From CS2-K091 sp035527155 (GTDB taxonomy: Bacteria > Planctomycetota > Phycisphaerae > Sedimentisphaerales > Anaerobacaceae), in assembly GCA_035527155.1 (NCBI GenBank), contig DATLBB010000074.1, positions 1 through 64,000 of the forward strand: a stretch of DNA of 64,000 bases, written 5' to 3'. Within the stretch, counting starts at the first letter, position 1, and every line of letters begins with the position of its first letter. The translations under genes and the position numbers were made by a program. The notes below the pieces were generated by a model. That model worked only from the letters and a program-made list of their open reading frames with translations, was not told the DNA's origin and ran no database searches. Below, in pieces: positions 8,711-16,341 of the stretch.

Positions 8711-8749
8711 TGCATTACTTTTCTCTCAGGACTTCTAATCCCACAATTT

Positions 8750-8776
8750 TTCTCGCACAATTTTGACAAAACTTTA
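8750..8776 (-). promoter_or_regulatory. Sigma-28-like promoter of the FlgM-like gene
   Basis: On the minus strand: TAAAGTTT (perfect -35), 11 bases, TGCGAGAA (-10, five of eight with GCCGATAA). It is placed 40 bp before the ATG. Confidence 0.55.
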
Positions 8777-8862
8777 GGATTTTTTGCCGGATTCTCATTT
8801 TTTTTCTAAAGTTGACGTTTTTTTCGGTCGAAAACACGTGTTTTCGAGCTTTCGTTTTTGCT

Positions 8863-9615
8863 CTATAGTGTTGCTGCCACCTCATAAACTACAAACTTGA
8901 TAAACTCAATTGGACTCACAGCTACTAACTGTTCACGCAAAGGTTCAAAACCAGAGCGTATCTGATATTGAAAATAGCTTTTTATCCGAAGCTCAGTCGT
9001 TTTATCGGCTGTGTCCCAAATTTGCTCAAAAGCCCACAGTAACTGCCCATCCCTCAGGTCCACAAGCTTCAGGCGAAGACCAATGGCCATATGAGGATAA
9101 GGCTTGAACTGGGTAATAGTTCCGAGCAATATCGCATCGCACTTTAATGTCTTGTGGAATGCGACCAACTGGTCAAGGGTATATGCCGACGACCCCGCCG
9201 CCGCAGTACTTTGCGTTTGGGGAACCGAGTTTAAGCCAAGCTGCAAGCTGCGCCAGGCAGGGTCACTCCGGCGGATAACAGCTAATCCGAAAAGCTGTTT
9301 CTTCTGCAATGCCTGGAAAAGGGATTCGGTTACATCAGCGGAAATTTGGGGATAACTCGAATTGTTTTCCAGCTCGACTAAAGCAGTCCTGCCAACGGTG
9401 GACAAATCCTTATTCGGATTTCGATAATAGTACTCCGCCATTGGAGCAGCGACTGTATAGAACTGGCAGCCTGAAGCTGATAAAAGAACCGGCAACAACA
9501 ACAATATTGTGAATCGAGTATCGTAAATCGCATTGCGTATCCCATATAAGATGTAAGATACGAACAACGTGATACGAACACCAAGAAGCGATAATTCTGT
9601 TTTGAAGGTATTCAT
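8863..9615 (-). CDS. Flagellar-operon lipoprotein, possibly FlgO/CsgG-like
   Basis: The 250-residue protein has a lipobox LSASGC after a leucine-rich stretch (residues 45-50), so it is probably an outer-membrane lipoprotein. The mature part (RTALVELENNSSYPQISADV, then LFQALQKKQLFGLAVIRR and LKCDAILLGTITQF) has the look of GNA1162/CsgG/FlgO-type lipoproteins that assemble near envelope machines. The N-terminal 40 residues before the hydrophobic core are unusually long and come from a repeat-like AT-rich DNA stretch, although AGGGCAGGA before ATG 9615 is a good ribosome site. A role at the outer-membrane end of the basal body is inference from context. Confidence 0.65.
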   Translation of the reverse strand: MNTFKTELSLLGVRITLFVSYILYGIRNAIYDTRFTILLLLPVLLSASGCQFYTVAAPMAEYYYRNPNKDLSTVGRTALVELENNSSYPQISADVTESLFQALQKKQLFGLAVIRRSDPAWRSLQLGLNSVPQTQSTAAAGSSAYTLDQLVAFHKTLKCDAILLGTITQFKPYPHMAIGLRLKLVDLRDGQLLWAFEQIWDTADKTTELRIKSYFQYQIRSGFEPLREQLVAVSPIEFIKFVVYEVAATL

Positions 9616-9637
9616 TTTCCTGCCCTAAAGTTTTGAT

Positions 9638-10237
9638 TTAGTTCCGTTTAGATTGGCTGGTTTCACTCATCGATACGGCTGCTGAGCTTTTGTTCTCTCC
9701 CTTAACTAATTCTGCCTTGACCTCTCCGCCGAGGATTGTAAGTATCCTTAGCAACGTTTCCAGTTGGGCTGTATCGGCGTCGCGCATCTCCTCACGAAAA
9801 CCGAGGATGTCGGTCTTCCAATTATTCAATTCAATACGCATTTCAATCATAAAGTCATTTGCCTCGGTTAATTCCTTTTGCGTCTGCTGCAATTGAGTCT
9901 CAAGAGCGCCGACCTGATCTTTAAGCCGCTGGCTTTTGGTGATAAGGTCCTGTTTTTCCTGCCGGAGGGCAGACGCTTCTACGGAGAGCTCAGCGTATTT
10001 TTCCGACAATTCTATCGCGGACTCCACTACGGTTGGGCCTTGCGTGGTGGATTCCTGGAACCTTTTCGCAACAGAACCGCTCGGCAACTGCGTGGCGTTT
10101 TGTTGCGGTTGCTGTTGCTGAAGTGAGATAGGCTCAACAGAGAGCTTCCCCGGCTCTTTAGTAACCGTACAGCCCGACGACAAAACAATCAGCAGTGATG
10201 AAGTTAGTGAAATCATAATTTTTTGGTTAGTTTGCAT
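9638..10237 (-). CDS. Coiled-coil lipoprotein in the flagellar operon
   Basis: This 199-residue protein starts with a lipoprotein signal (MISLTSSLLIVLSSGC) and has a long coiled coil (SEKYAELSVEASALRQEKQD through LQQTQKELTEANDFM). The frame is open to 10297, but ATG 10237 has GGAG at the right distance and puts the signal peptide at the N-terminus. It overlaps the 94-residue gene upstream by 11 bp. No family is named; the operon suggests a basal-body accessory factor. Confidence 0.7.
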   Translation of the reverse strand: MQTNQKIMISLTSSLLIVLSSGCTVTKEPGKLSVEPISLQQQQPQQNATQLPSGSVAKRFQESTTQGPTVVESAIELSEKYAELSVEASALRQEKQDLITKSQRLKDQVGALETQLQQTQKELTEANDFMIEMRIELNNWKTDILGFREEMRDADTAQLETLLRILTILGGEVKAELVKGENKSSAAVSMSETSQSKRN

Positions 10238-10511
10238 TTTGTTTTTCTCCATTAATTTTTGTTTCGTTAGGCGCCTGTTCAGCGCCGGCATATTCACATC
10301 TTAAATCCGTTCTTTTACCACAAGAACAGGTTATTTCTATGACTGCAAACCCAGGTTGGCTTTCCATAATACGCGCCTTGGGCGTGACCAGGGCTGCTGT
10401 TGTTTTTTGGGGCCCACCTATTGAAGACTGCACTTGCGCCACATCGAGACGGAATTGACCTTCGATTTTTACATCGCTTCCCTTTATAATGTGTCCCACT
10501 GTTTTTGGCAT
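10227..10511 (-). CDS. Small Cys-containing flagellar-operon protein
   Basis: This 94-residue protein begins MPKTVGHIIKGSDVKIEGQF and carries a central beta-rich stretch ending in CSCGKRTDLRCEYAG, three cysteines that could bind metal. The Lys/Asn-rich tail overlaps the next gene. No family is recognised. Tight packing between the fliA group and a lipoprotein gene argues that it is real. Confidence 0.6.
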   Translation of the reverse strand: MPKTVGHIIKGSDVKIEGQFRLDVAQVQSSIGGPQKTTAALVTPKARIMESQPGFAVIEITCSCGKRTDLRCEYAGAEQAPNETKINGEKQNAN

Positions 10512-10559
10512 TTACTATCCCAACCTTTCATTGCTTCCTGTAAGATGAGAATTATTGAA

Positions 10560-10778
10560 TCACGCGCAATAGTCGATAGTATTCCGGTCATCTTCGCTTT
10601 CATCAAGCTCGCTTTGCAGGTCCTGCTCGTCGGCTGAGCTGTTTTGCTCTTGTTCGGAATATTCCTTATTTTCCTTTTGCGGCTGCTGACGGCGCTTTCT
10701 GTTCTCGCGTCGTCCGGCGGCTGGAATATTTTGCAAACTATCGACCGGCTTAATTATATTTGAATCACTATCTGCCAT
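10560..10778 (-). CDS. Small highly charged protein downstream of fliA
   Basis: The 72-residue hydrophilic protein (basic middle RRENRKRRQQPQKENKE, acidic end DLQSELDESEDDRN) is probably disordered. Its ATG overlaps the end of fliA by 11 bp, a sign of translational coupling. There is no homology call. It could be an export or assembly adaptor; function is unknown. Confidence 0.55.
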   Translation of the reverse strand: MADSDSNIIKPVDSLQNIPAAGRRENRKRRQQPQKENKEYSEQEQNSSADEQDLQSELDESEDDRNTIDYCA

Positions 10779-11688
10779 CTTTCCACTGCCTCAATTCTAC
10801 GGACAGGTTAAATAGAGCACTTGCGTGCAGTTGACTGACGCGCGGCTCGGTAATTTCAAAAACCTCTGCAATCTGCTTCATCGTCAGGTGCCGCTGATAA
10901 TAAAACAGAACAATTTGTCTCTGCCTGGCTGGTAACTGTTGTATCGCCTCGGCCAACTTATCTATAAGCTCGGCCTGTTCGATCTGCTGGACAGGAGTAG
11001 CGGTGTTTGGCGCCGTCAAGAGGTCGCCCAGTGCAGGCGTGTCCTCTCCAAATCCATCGATGGAGACAAAATGCCGGGCACGAGCACTTTTTAATGTTTC
11101 ATAAAGTTTATCAACTGTTATTCCAAGCTCTTCAGCCAACTGGGCGTCAGTGGGTGCGGCGCCTGTCCGCTCGGTGATTTTCTGTGCCAACTGCATTGCA
11201 TTGCGAATCTGCTTGTTGAGATTTGCAGGCAGCAAAGATGAGCCTCTGAGTTCATCCAAAATAGCTCCCTTGACCTTAGTATAAGCATACGTTTTGAACT
11301 CGGTATTGTGAGACGGGTCGAAATCGCGTGCGGCCTTGACCAGTCCAACAGCTCCTGCGGATACTAAATCTTCAAAAGATAACGGAGGCTTCAGATACAC
11401 TACGACCTTGTAGACTATTTTACGAACCATAGGCAAAAATTCAGTTATCCGTTCATTCCTGAGCGATTGTGTTTTCTGGCCGGCGTATGCGCGCAATGCG
11501 GCGGTATTCAGATGCTTCCTGCTATCTTTAAGGGCTTCGACGCTCAGTTCAGCCGGAGCAGTCCCCAAGGCCGATTTATCAGCGGTCCGACTGGGTGGTT
11601 CGGCTGAGCTCACCATCGAAGACTCACCGCATTCCTTTTGCCCCCCAATAAACCGACGCACAGGAATGTTTTCAGCCTTTATCGGCAT
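10768..11688 (-). CDS. fliA: Flagellar sigma factor sigma-28 (FliA/WhiG family)
   Basis: The 306-residue protein carries sigma region 2 (VRKIVYKVVVYLKPPLSFED, then SAGAVGLVKAARDFDPSHN and KVKGAILDELR), region 3 (QLAEELGITVDKLYE) and region 4 (LPARQRQIVLFYYQ, MKQIAEVFEITEPRVSQLHA). This is the FliA subfamily layout, used for late flagellar genes. It is longer than usual by about 60 N-terminal residues; that extension includes a palindromic repeat (11597-11621) read as SSMVSSAEP. It overlaps the 99-residue membrane protein upstream by 17 bp. Target promoters consistent with it are at 8750, 39670 and 1957. Confidence 0.95.
   Translation of the reverse strand: MPIKAENIPVRRFIGGQKECGESSMVSSAEPPSRTADKSALGTAPAELSVEALKDSRKHLNTAALRAYAGQKTQSLRNERITEFLPMVRKIVYKVVVYLKPPLSFEDLVSAGAVGLVKAARDFDPSHNTEFKTYAYTKVKGAILDELRGSSLLPANLNKQIRNAMQLAQKITERTGAAPTDAQLAEELGITVDKLYETLKSARARHFVSIDGFGEDTPALGDLLTAPNTATPVQQIEQAELIDKLAEAIQQLPARQRQIVLFYYQRHLTMKQIAEVFEITEPRVSQLHASALFNLSVELRQWKDGR
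11597..11621. repeat. Palindromic element inside fliA
   Basis: The core ttcggctgagctcaccatcg is almost identical (one mismatch in 25 bp) to 16390-16414 inside the NtrC-type gene, but is read in a different frame there. Related copies are at 22078 and 52781. Confidence 0.75.
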
Positions 11689-11971
11689 TTTCTTTTTCCT
11701 CTTGGCGCTTCATCCAGCTTGTAACTATCGCGTTCATCAAAATAGCGTTTATCGCTTTTACAGCCCAGGCTCCTGCTATATACGCAACCGCCGCCCCGGC
11801 GAGAGCCCTCTTACAGCAGGTAAACGGTGACAGAGCACTGGCCCAGCCGATTAAGCTCAGGCCGAAAAAACATATCACCGCAACGCTTACTGCAATTGAC
11901 CGAACGTGTAACGGCATAATTTTGTGCCCCGTATTTTGTGTCGCCGCTGCTTTTCTTCGCAAAGCGAACAA
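11672..11971 (-). CDS. Small membrane protein between flhA and fliA
   Basis: This 99-residue protein has two hydrophobic helices (IAVSVAVICFFGLSLIGWA and ALAGAAVAYIAGAWAVKAI) and a charged tail MKRQEEKENADKG. It begins 21 bp after flhA and overlaps fliA. No family is recognised. It occupies the place where flhF/flhG usually lie in other bacteria. Confidence 0.7.
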   Translation of the reverse strand: MFALRRKAAATQNTGHKIMPLHVRSIAVSVAVICFFGLSLIGWASALSPFTCCKRALAGAAVAYIAGAWAVKAINAILMNAIVTSWMKRQEEKENADKG

Positions 11972-11992
11972 GCTGGGCGACGAATTACATTA

Positions 11993-14158
11993 TCACTTTA
12001 AGACTCCAGCAAGTTCCTGCTCCTGCTGCTGTGTCAATTCAGTCTGCTGGATAGATATAGCTTCTATTGGTTCTACTTCGGTTCCGAGCACGATTTCATC
12101 ATAGGCGGCGACCGGCAACAGCGGCACCGTTCGTGATAACATTGCCGACAGAGGCGCACGCAGTCTCGAATCGCACAGCAAAACTAACTTGTCCCTGCCT
12201 TTGTCGCACGCCTGCTTCCAGGCTTGTGCAATTTTTCGGCTTATATCCATTACCATTTCGGTCGGCAATGCGAGGTTTATTGTCTCCGCTTCCTGCCGCA
12301 AAGTTGAAGTCATCTGATGTTCGAGGGCGGGGTCGAGGGTTATGGCTGAGATTTTGCCGGCCTCGTCTTTTAACTGGTCGGTAATGGTCCTGCTTAACGA
12401 CTTTCGAACCATCTCTGTTAAAGCAACAGGGTTTTTGGTCTTTGAGGCGTGTTCTCCCAGCGATTCAAGTATTGTTGTTAAATCACGAATTGGTATTCCA
12501 TCCTTCAGAAGGCTTTTAAGCACACGCTGAAGCAGTCCAATAGATACTTCTCTGTCATCGCCAACGATTTGGCCCACCAATGACGGTTGAGTCTTGCGGA
12601 GACGGTCAACAAGAAGCTGTACGTCTTCACGTGTCAACAACTCGTCAGCATGTTTTCGCAGTGTTTCGGACAGATGCGTAATAAAGACGGATTCAGGGTC
12701 GATGACGGTATATCCGTTTAATTCGGCCTTTTCCTTGTTTGCCGGTTTAATCCAGAGAGCGGGCAAGCCATACACAGGTTCGGTAGTTTCTATACCCTCG
12801 ACTTTGGTTTGGACAGCACCGGAATCCATAGCAAGGAACATGTCGGGCTCCAATCGTCCCTTTGCTACGGGCAGCTCTGATAGTCGAATCTCGTAGGCAG
12901 TCGGTTCGAGGCTGATATTGTCCCGCAGTCGCACGAGAGGTATAACAATACCAAGCTCCTGTGCGAATTTTCTCCGCAATGCTCCGATACGCTCAAAAAT
13001 GGCGCTGTCTTTACGAGGGTCAACCATGCTAATCAATCGGACGCCGACCTGTACAGAAACCCTATCGACTTCGAGCAGGTCCTCAACCGGCTGTTTTTCA
13101 GCCTTTGCCTTCGGAGGAGCCTCGCGTTTGCTGCGGCCCTTTTCAGATTTAGCCGCTACTCGACCAAACATGGCGGCGCCGGTAGCCAACAGTAGAAAAG
13201 GAATTTTGGGCAGGCCGGGCACAAGCGCCAGCGAACCAATGACAACAGCCGCTATAATCAGCGGCTGGCTGGCCTTAAGAAACTGTCTGGACAGGTCCTG
13301 TCCAACGCTATAGCGTGACGAGATTTTTGTTACCAAAAAGCCTGAACTGACGGAGATTATTACCGATGGTATCTGTGTTACGAGTCCATCGCCGATGGAA
13401 AGGATAGAATAAGTCCTTACAGCATCGGCAAGGGGCATAGCGCGTGAATAACCCATAGCTATCCCGCCGATTATGTTGACCGCGGTGATTAGCAGCCCTG
13501 CCTTGGCATCTCCCCGAATGAATTTGCTGGCACCGTCCATCGCGCCATAAAACTCACTTTCCTTGACAATTTTTGCTCTGCGCTCGTTGGCCTGCTCCTC
13601 GGTGATAGTTCCAGCGTTAAGGTCGGCATCAATTGCCATTTGCTTGCCGGGCATAGCATCAAGTGTGAAACGTGCAGAAACTTCGCTTATTCGCTCGGCA
13701 CCTTTTGTGATTACTATAAACTGGATGACAACAAGGATTAAAAAGATTACGAGCCCGACGACGAAACTGCCTCCGGCAACGAAGCCGCCGAAGGTCTCGA
13801 TAATCCTGCCTGCGTTGCCATGTAGAAGTATCAATCTGGTTGAGGCGACATTAAGAGAAAGTCTAAACAGCGTTACAAAAAGCAGCAGTGAAGGGAAAGT
13901 AGATAATTCGAGTGCTTCTTTTGACGATAGTGTAACTATCAAGACAGCCACAGCCAGGGATATACTACAAGCGAGAAACATATCCAACACTGGGGTGGGC
14001 AGAGGGATTATAATTGTGGCAAGGACCGCCACCAGTCCAACAGCCAAGATAATATTGCTGTGGGACGCAAGCGGCATATTGATGGGATTCGGCTCCGCTG
14101 TTTTGCGCAAACGGGGTCCCACCAATCCTGATGAGCTTTGTTGTGCCGCGTCTGCCAT
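11993..14158 (-). CDS. flhA: Flagellar export gate protein FlhA
   Basis: The 721-residue protein has an N-terminal part with several membrane helices (residues 35-320, for example NIILAVGLVAVLATIIIPLP), the FHIPEP-family signature RISEVSARFTLDAMPGKQMA with DADLNAG, and a cytoplasmic C-domain of four subdomains. FlhA forms the nonameric ring under the type III export gate and docks chaperone-substrate pairs. The frame is open to 14218, but ATG 14158 has AAGGA at correct distance; the upstream part is palindromic repeat DNA (14184-14206). It lies in order after fliN. Confidence 0.97.
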   Translation of the reverse strand: MADAAQQSSSGLVGPRLRKTAEPNPINMPLASHSNIILAVGLVAVLATIIIPLPTPVLDMFLACSISLAVAVLIVTLSSKEALELSTFPSLLLFVTLFRLSLNVASTRLILLHGNAGRIIETFGGFVAGGSFVVGLVIFLILVVIQFIVITKGAERISEVSARFTLDAMPGKQMAIDADLNAGTITEEQANERRAKIVKESEFYGAMDGASKFIRGDAKAGLLITAVNIIGGIAMGYSRAMPLADAVRTYSILSIGDGLVTQIPSVIISVSSGFLVTKISSRYSVGQDLSRQFLKASQPLIIAAVVIGSLALVPGLPKIPFLLLATGAAMFGRVAAKSEKGRSKREAPPKAKAEKQPVEDLLEVDRVSVQVGVRLISMVDPRKDSAIFERIGALRRKFAQELGIVIPLVRLRDNISLEPTAYEIRLSELPVAKGRLEPDMFLAMDSGAVQTKVEGIETTEPVYGLPALWIKPANKEKAELNGYTVIDPESVFITHLSETLRKHADELLTREDVQLLVDRLRKTQPSLVGQIVGDDREVSIGLLQRVLKSLLKDGIPIRDLTTILESLGEHASKTKNPVALTEMVRKSLSRTITDQLKDEAGKISAITLDPALEHQMTSTLRQEAETINLALPTEMVMDISRKIAQAWKQACDKGRDKLVLLCDSRLRAPLSAMLSRTVPLLPVAAYDEIVLGTEVEPIEAISIQQTELTQQQEQELAGVLK

Positions 14159-14183
14159 TATGGTTCCTTCTACCCCGCTGCTT

Positions 14184-14206
14184 TCTGCCGAGAGGCATCC
14201 TGTGGA
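14184..14206. repeat. Palindromic element in the fliN-flhA spacer
   Basis: tctgccgagaggcatcctgt matches the style of 27503-27528 (gccgaaaggcgtcctgtgg) and the GT-gene copy at 63811. It lies just upstream of the flhA ribosome site. Confidence 0.6.
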
Positions 14207-14236
14207 TTGCGAAAGCAAGAAGCGGGTGATTCTGAT

Positions 14237-14644
14237 TTACGCATCGAGAGCAGAATCATCAAGGCCAAGAATCTGCTTTATCTTGATGGCGAACCGGCCG
14301 TCCACCACCACTATAGTTCCCGTGGCAAACTTAGTGTCCCTCAGGTACAAGTCTGCCGGTTCATCAATAGATTTATCAAGCTCCAACACCGAGCCAGGTC
14401 CAAGCTGCAAGAGTCTGCGAACAGGTATCTCTGTCTGTCCAATAGCAACAGTAATAAAAATGCCCACGTCCAGTAAGACGTCAATACTTCCGCCGGCACC
14501 TGTGTCCCCTGCTGCAGGAACCTCGGAAAATTCAACAGGTTGTACCTGCGTTTTTGGGTCTTCCTGTGCTTCAGCCTCTGACGGATTTTCCTGGTCCTGC
14601 TTTTCTTCGGTCTTTTCTTCTGTGGCTTCAGTTGTTTCCGCCAT
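14237..14644 (-). CDS. fliN: Flagellar motor switch protein FliN
   Basis: The 135-residue protein has an acidic N-terminus (ATEEKTEEKQDQENPSEAEA) and a C-terminal SpoA domain (DVLLDVGIFITVAIGQTEIP through KFATGTIVVVDGRFAIKIKQ). This matches FliN length and the hydrophobic switch surface. It forms the C-ring base with FliM and binds FliH of the export ATPase. It stands directly after fliM and before flhA. Confidence 0.95.
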   Translation of the reverse strand: MAETTEATEEKTEEKQDQENPSEAEAQEDPKTQVQPVEFSEVPAAGDTGAGGSIDVLLDVGIFITVAIGQTEIPVRRLLQLGPGSVLELDKSIDEPADLYLRDTKFATGTIVVVDGRFAIKIKQILGLDDSALDA

Positions 14645-14694
14645 ATTTTGATTTCCTTTTCTTTATTAAGTACCTGTAATTGGATTTATATCTT

Positions 14695-15660
14695 TTATGT
14701 ATTACAAGCCAGTTCCGTAATCAGCACAGCGTGCTTTCCGGCTGATTTTGCGGGCCTGGCCAGAAAGGCCCTTTGTCCGTTTACTATCAATTCAATCGGC
14801 TCATCAATTCTCTTATCAAGTAAGAGTATATCATTGGGTCGAAGACTCACTATTTCTCCAAAGGGGAGCACGGCAGAAGCCACTTGAGCCACAACAGAAA
14901 CGGGCATTTCCTGCATACGGCCAAGGATTGCTTTTGAAATCTCCTCGGGCGAGAATTTGGCAACAGCTTCCACGGTTTTTCCCACCATATGTTGGAGTTT
15001 GTTTGAGAGTATTAAGATGTAAGCTTCGGAGCTGTCCTCCTGGTCGTTTTTCTTGACTTGAAAAGTAAATTTGCAGAGTTCTTCTGTGCCTTTGAGGTCA
15101 AGAGGCAAGAGCCTTCTGACAATATTCTCAGCCGGCTGGAAATTGTAAGTTTTAGAAGGGCTGGAAAACGCGTCAACGATGGCAGAGGTGATGTCTAATA
15201 AAAGCGACTCTTCCAACAGCGATAAATCCACCCTCGAATCCCCTTCGGATTCAGTATCCCCAAGCAATTGTGTCGCCCAGATGGATGCAGTTTGTGTAGG
15301 TACACAAATAAGTCCACATGAAGTCTCCTGGTTGTTGCCGAAAGCCAGGTAATAATCATTCTGCTTGCTCTCCAGGGCCAGGTCAACAAGCTCAGCAGCA
15401 AAATGCTGGGTGATGGAGACAACCGCTACATCGAACTCGTTGTTGCAAAAGTCAGTGAATTTTTCAGCGATTGTCCTGGCCACTTTTTTTGTGAAATCTT
15501 CGAGTTTATTGAGCTGGCTTCTATCAAAGTAGTGAGGTTGATGCCAACTGTATTCTGTAGCCTTTATCTGCGTGGTATCCTCCATCGGCCCCGAACCGAT
15601 AGCCATAAGGAGCTGTTGCATCATTTCTTTAGTTAAATTGTGAGCTGCTCTGGTACTCAT
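14695..15660 (-). CDS. fliM: Flagellar motor switch protein FliM
   Basis: The 321-residue protein begins with a segment like the CheY-binding motif (LTKEMMQQLLMAIGSG compared with LSQxEIDALL), then a CheC-like middle domain (residues 45-230) and a C-terminal SpoA domain (SVVAQVASAVLPFGEIVSLR, DILLLDKRIDEPIELIVNGQ). The CheY-binding segment is recognisable but diverged. It overlaps fliL by 4 bp, an ATGA-type junction that suggests coupled translation. Confidence 0.95.
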   Translation of the reverse strand: MSTRAAHNLTKEMMQQLLMAIGSGPMEDTTQIKATEYSWHQPHYFDRSQLNKLEDFTKKVARTIAEKFTDFCNNEFDVAVVSITQHFAAELVDLALESKQNDYYLAFGNNQETSCGLICVPTQTASIWATQLLGDTESEGDSRVDLSLLEESLLLDITSAIVDAFSSPSKTYNFQPAENIVRRLLPLDLKGTEELCKFTFQVKKNDQEDSSEAYILILSNKLQHMVGKTVEAVAKFSPEEISKAILGRMQEMPVSVVAQVASAVLPFGEIVSLRPNDILLLDKRIDEPIELIVNGQRAFLARPAKSAGKHAVLITELACNT

Positions 15661-16268
15661 TGTACGGCAAATTCCTTAAACAGAACGCGTCTGATTCGAG
15701 GTTTGGAATCAGGAAAAAGCTTTTCGTTAAAAGCATCAAGTACCTGGGATTGAATACTCTTGAGGTTCCTGTCCCCTCTTATATCTTCAAGGCTTAAACC
15801 TGCAAGGTAGATGGTAAGCCAGTTTGTCAGGAGTGGTTTTTTCTCCTCAATAAAAACGACTCCTTTCTTCTGCTCGACTTGAGGGTCTATTTCCAGTGTC
15901 AGAGTCAGCCGAACGTAGCGTGTTACGCCGGGTGCATCAAGATTTGCCACAACAGGCTCCAAATCATAGTACCAGGTTCCCTGAGATTCGTCGCCGGTCA
16001 AATCCGGGGTATTCACTTTTATGCCCTCCGGCAGAGTCGGTCCGCCTTCGGTGGCCTGGGCGGTCTCGGTTGTGCCGGAACCACCAAATATTCGACCGAG
16101 TCCAAAGCCTGCACCGGCACCAACTATTATAACAACAGCCATTATTATCCACTGCAAGCGGCCCCCAAAGGCCTTCTTATCGCTCGGTTCCGCCTTTACC
16201 TGCTCCCGTTCTTTTTGCTCTTGCTTTTGCTCCTGCTGTTGCTCTTTTGTCTCATCTGTATCCGCCAT
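15657..16268 (-). CDS. fliL: Flagellar basal body-associated protein FliL
   Basis: The 203-residue protein has a Gln/Glu/Lys-rich cytoplasmic start, one membrane helix (WIIMAVVIIVGAGAGFGLG, residues 42-60) and a periplasmic FliL domain (residues 100-203, with YVRLTLTLEIDPQVEQKKG). FliL encircles the stator and supports torque. ATG 16268 is chosen because AAAGGA precedes it; the open frame extends to 16292 through a hairpin. Two hairpins separate it from the NtrC-type gene upstream. Confidence 0.92.
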   Translation of the reverse strand: MADTDETKEQQQEQKQEQKEREQVKAEPSDKKAFGGRLQWIIMAVVIIVGAGAGFGLGRIFGGSGTTETAQATEGGPTLPEGIKVNTPDLTGDESQGTWYYDLEPVVANLDAPGVTRYVRLTLTLEIDPQVEQKKGVVFIEEKKPLLTNWLTIYLAGLSLEDIRGDRNLKSIQSQVLDAFNEKLFPDSKPRIRRVLFKEFAVQ

Positions 16269-16286
16269 TTTCGTCTTTCCTTTCCT

Positions 16287-16339
16287 CCACACATTTATAT
16301 GTGTGGTATCCTTCTATTTCCCCACACGTAAGTGTGGGG
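16287..16339. repeat. Two hairpins between the NtrC-type gene and fliL
   Basis: CCACACATTTATATGTGTGG (16287-16306) and CCCCACACGTAAGTGTGGGG (16320-16339) are perfect 8-bp-stem hairpins. They fill the 73-bp junction and touch the fliL ribosome site, so they could tune read-through or fliL translation, or be another repeat pair. Confidence 0.6.
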
Positions 16340-16341
16340 TC

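Noticed and set aside
13563..14651. Plus-strand ORF of 362 codons opposite flhA and fliN
   Set aside because: It lies entirely antisense to two certain genes and has no recognisable domain; a GC-skew shadow.
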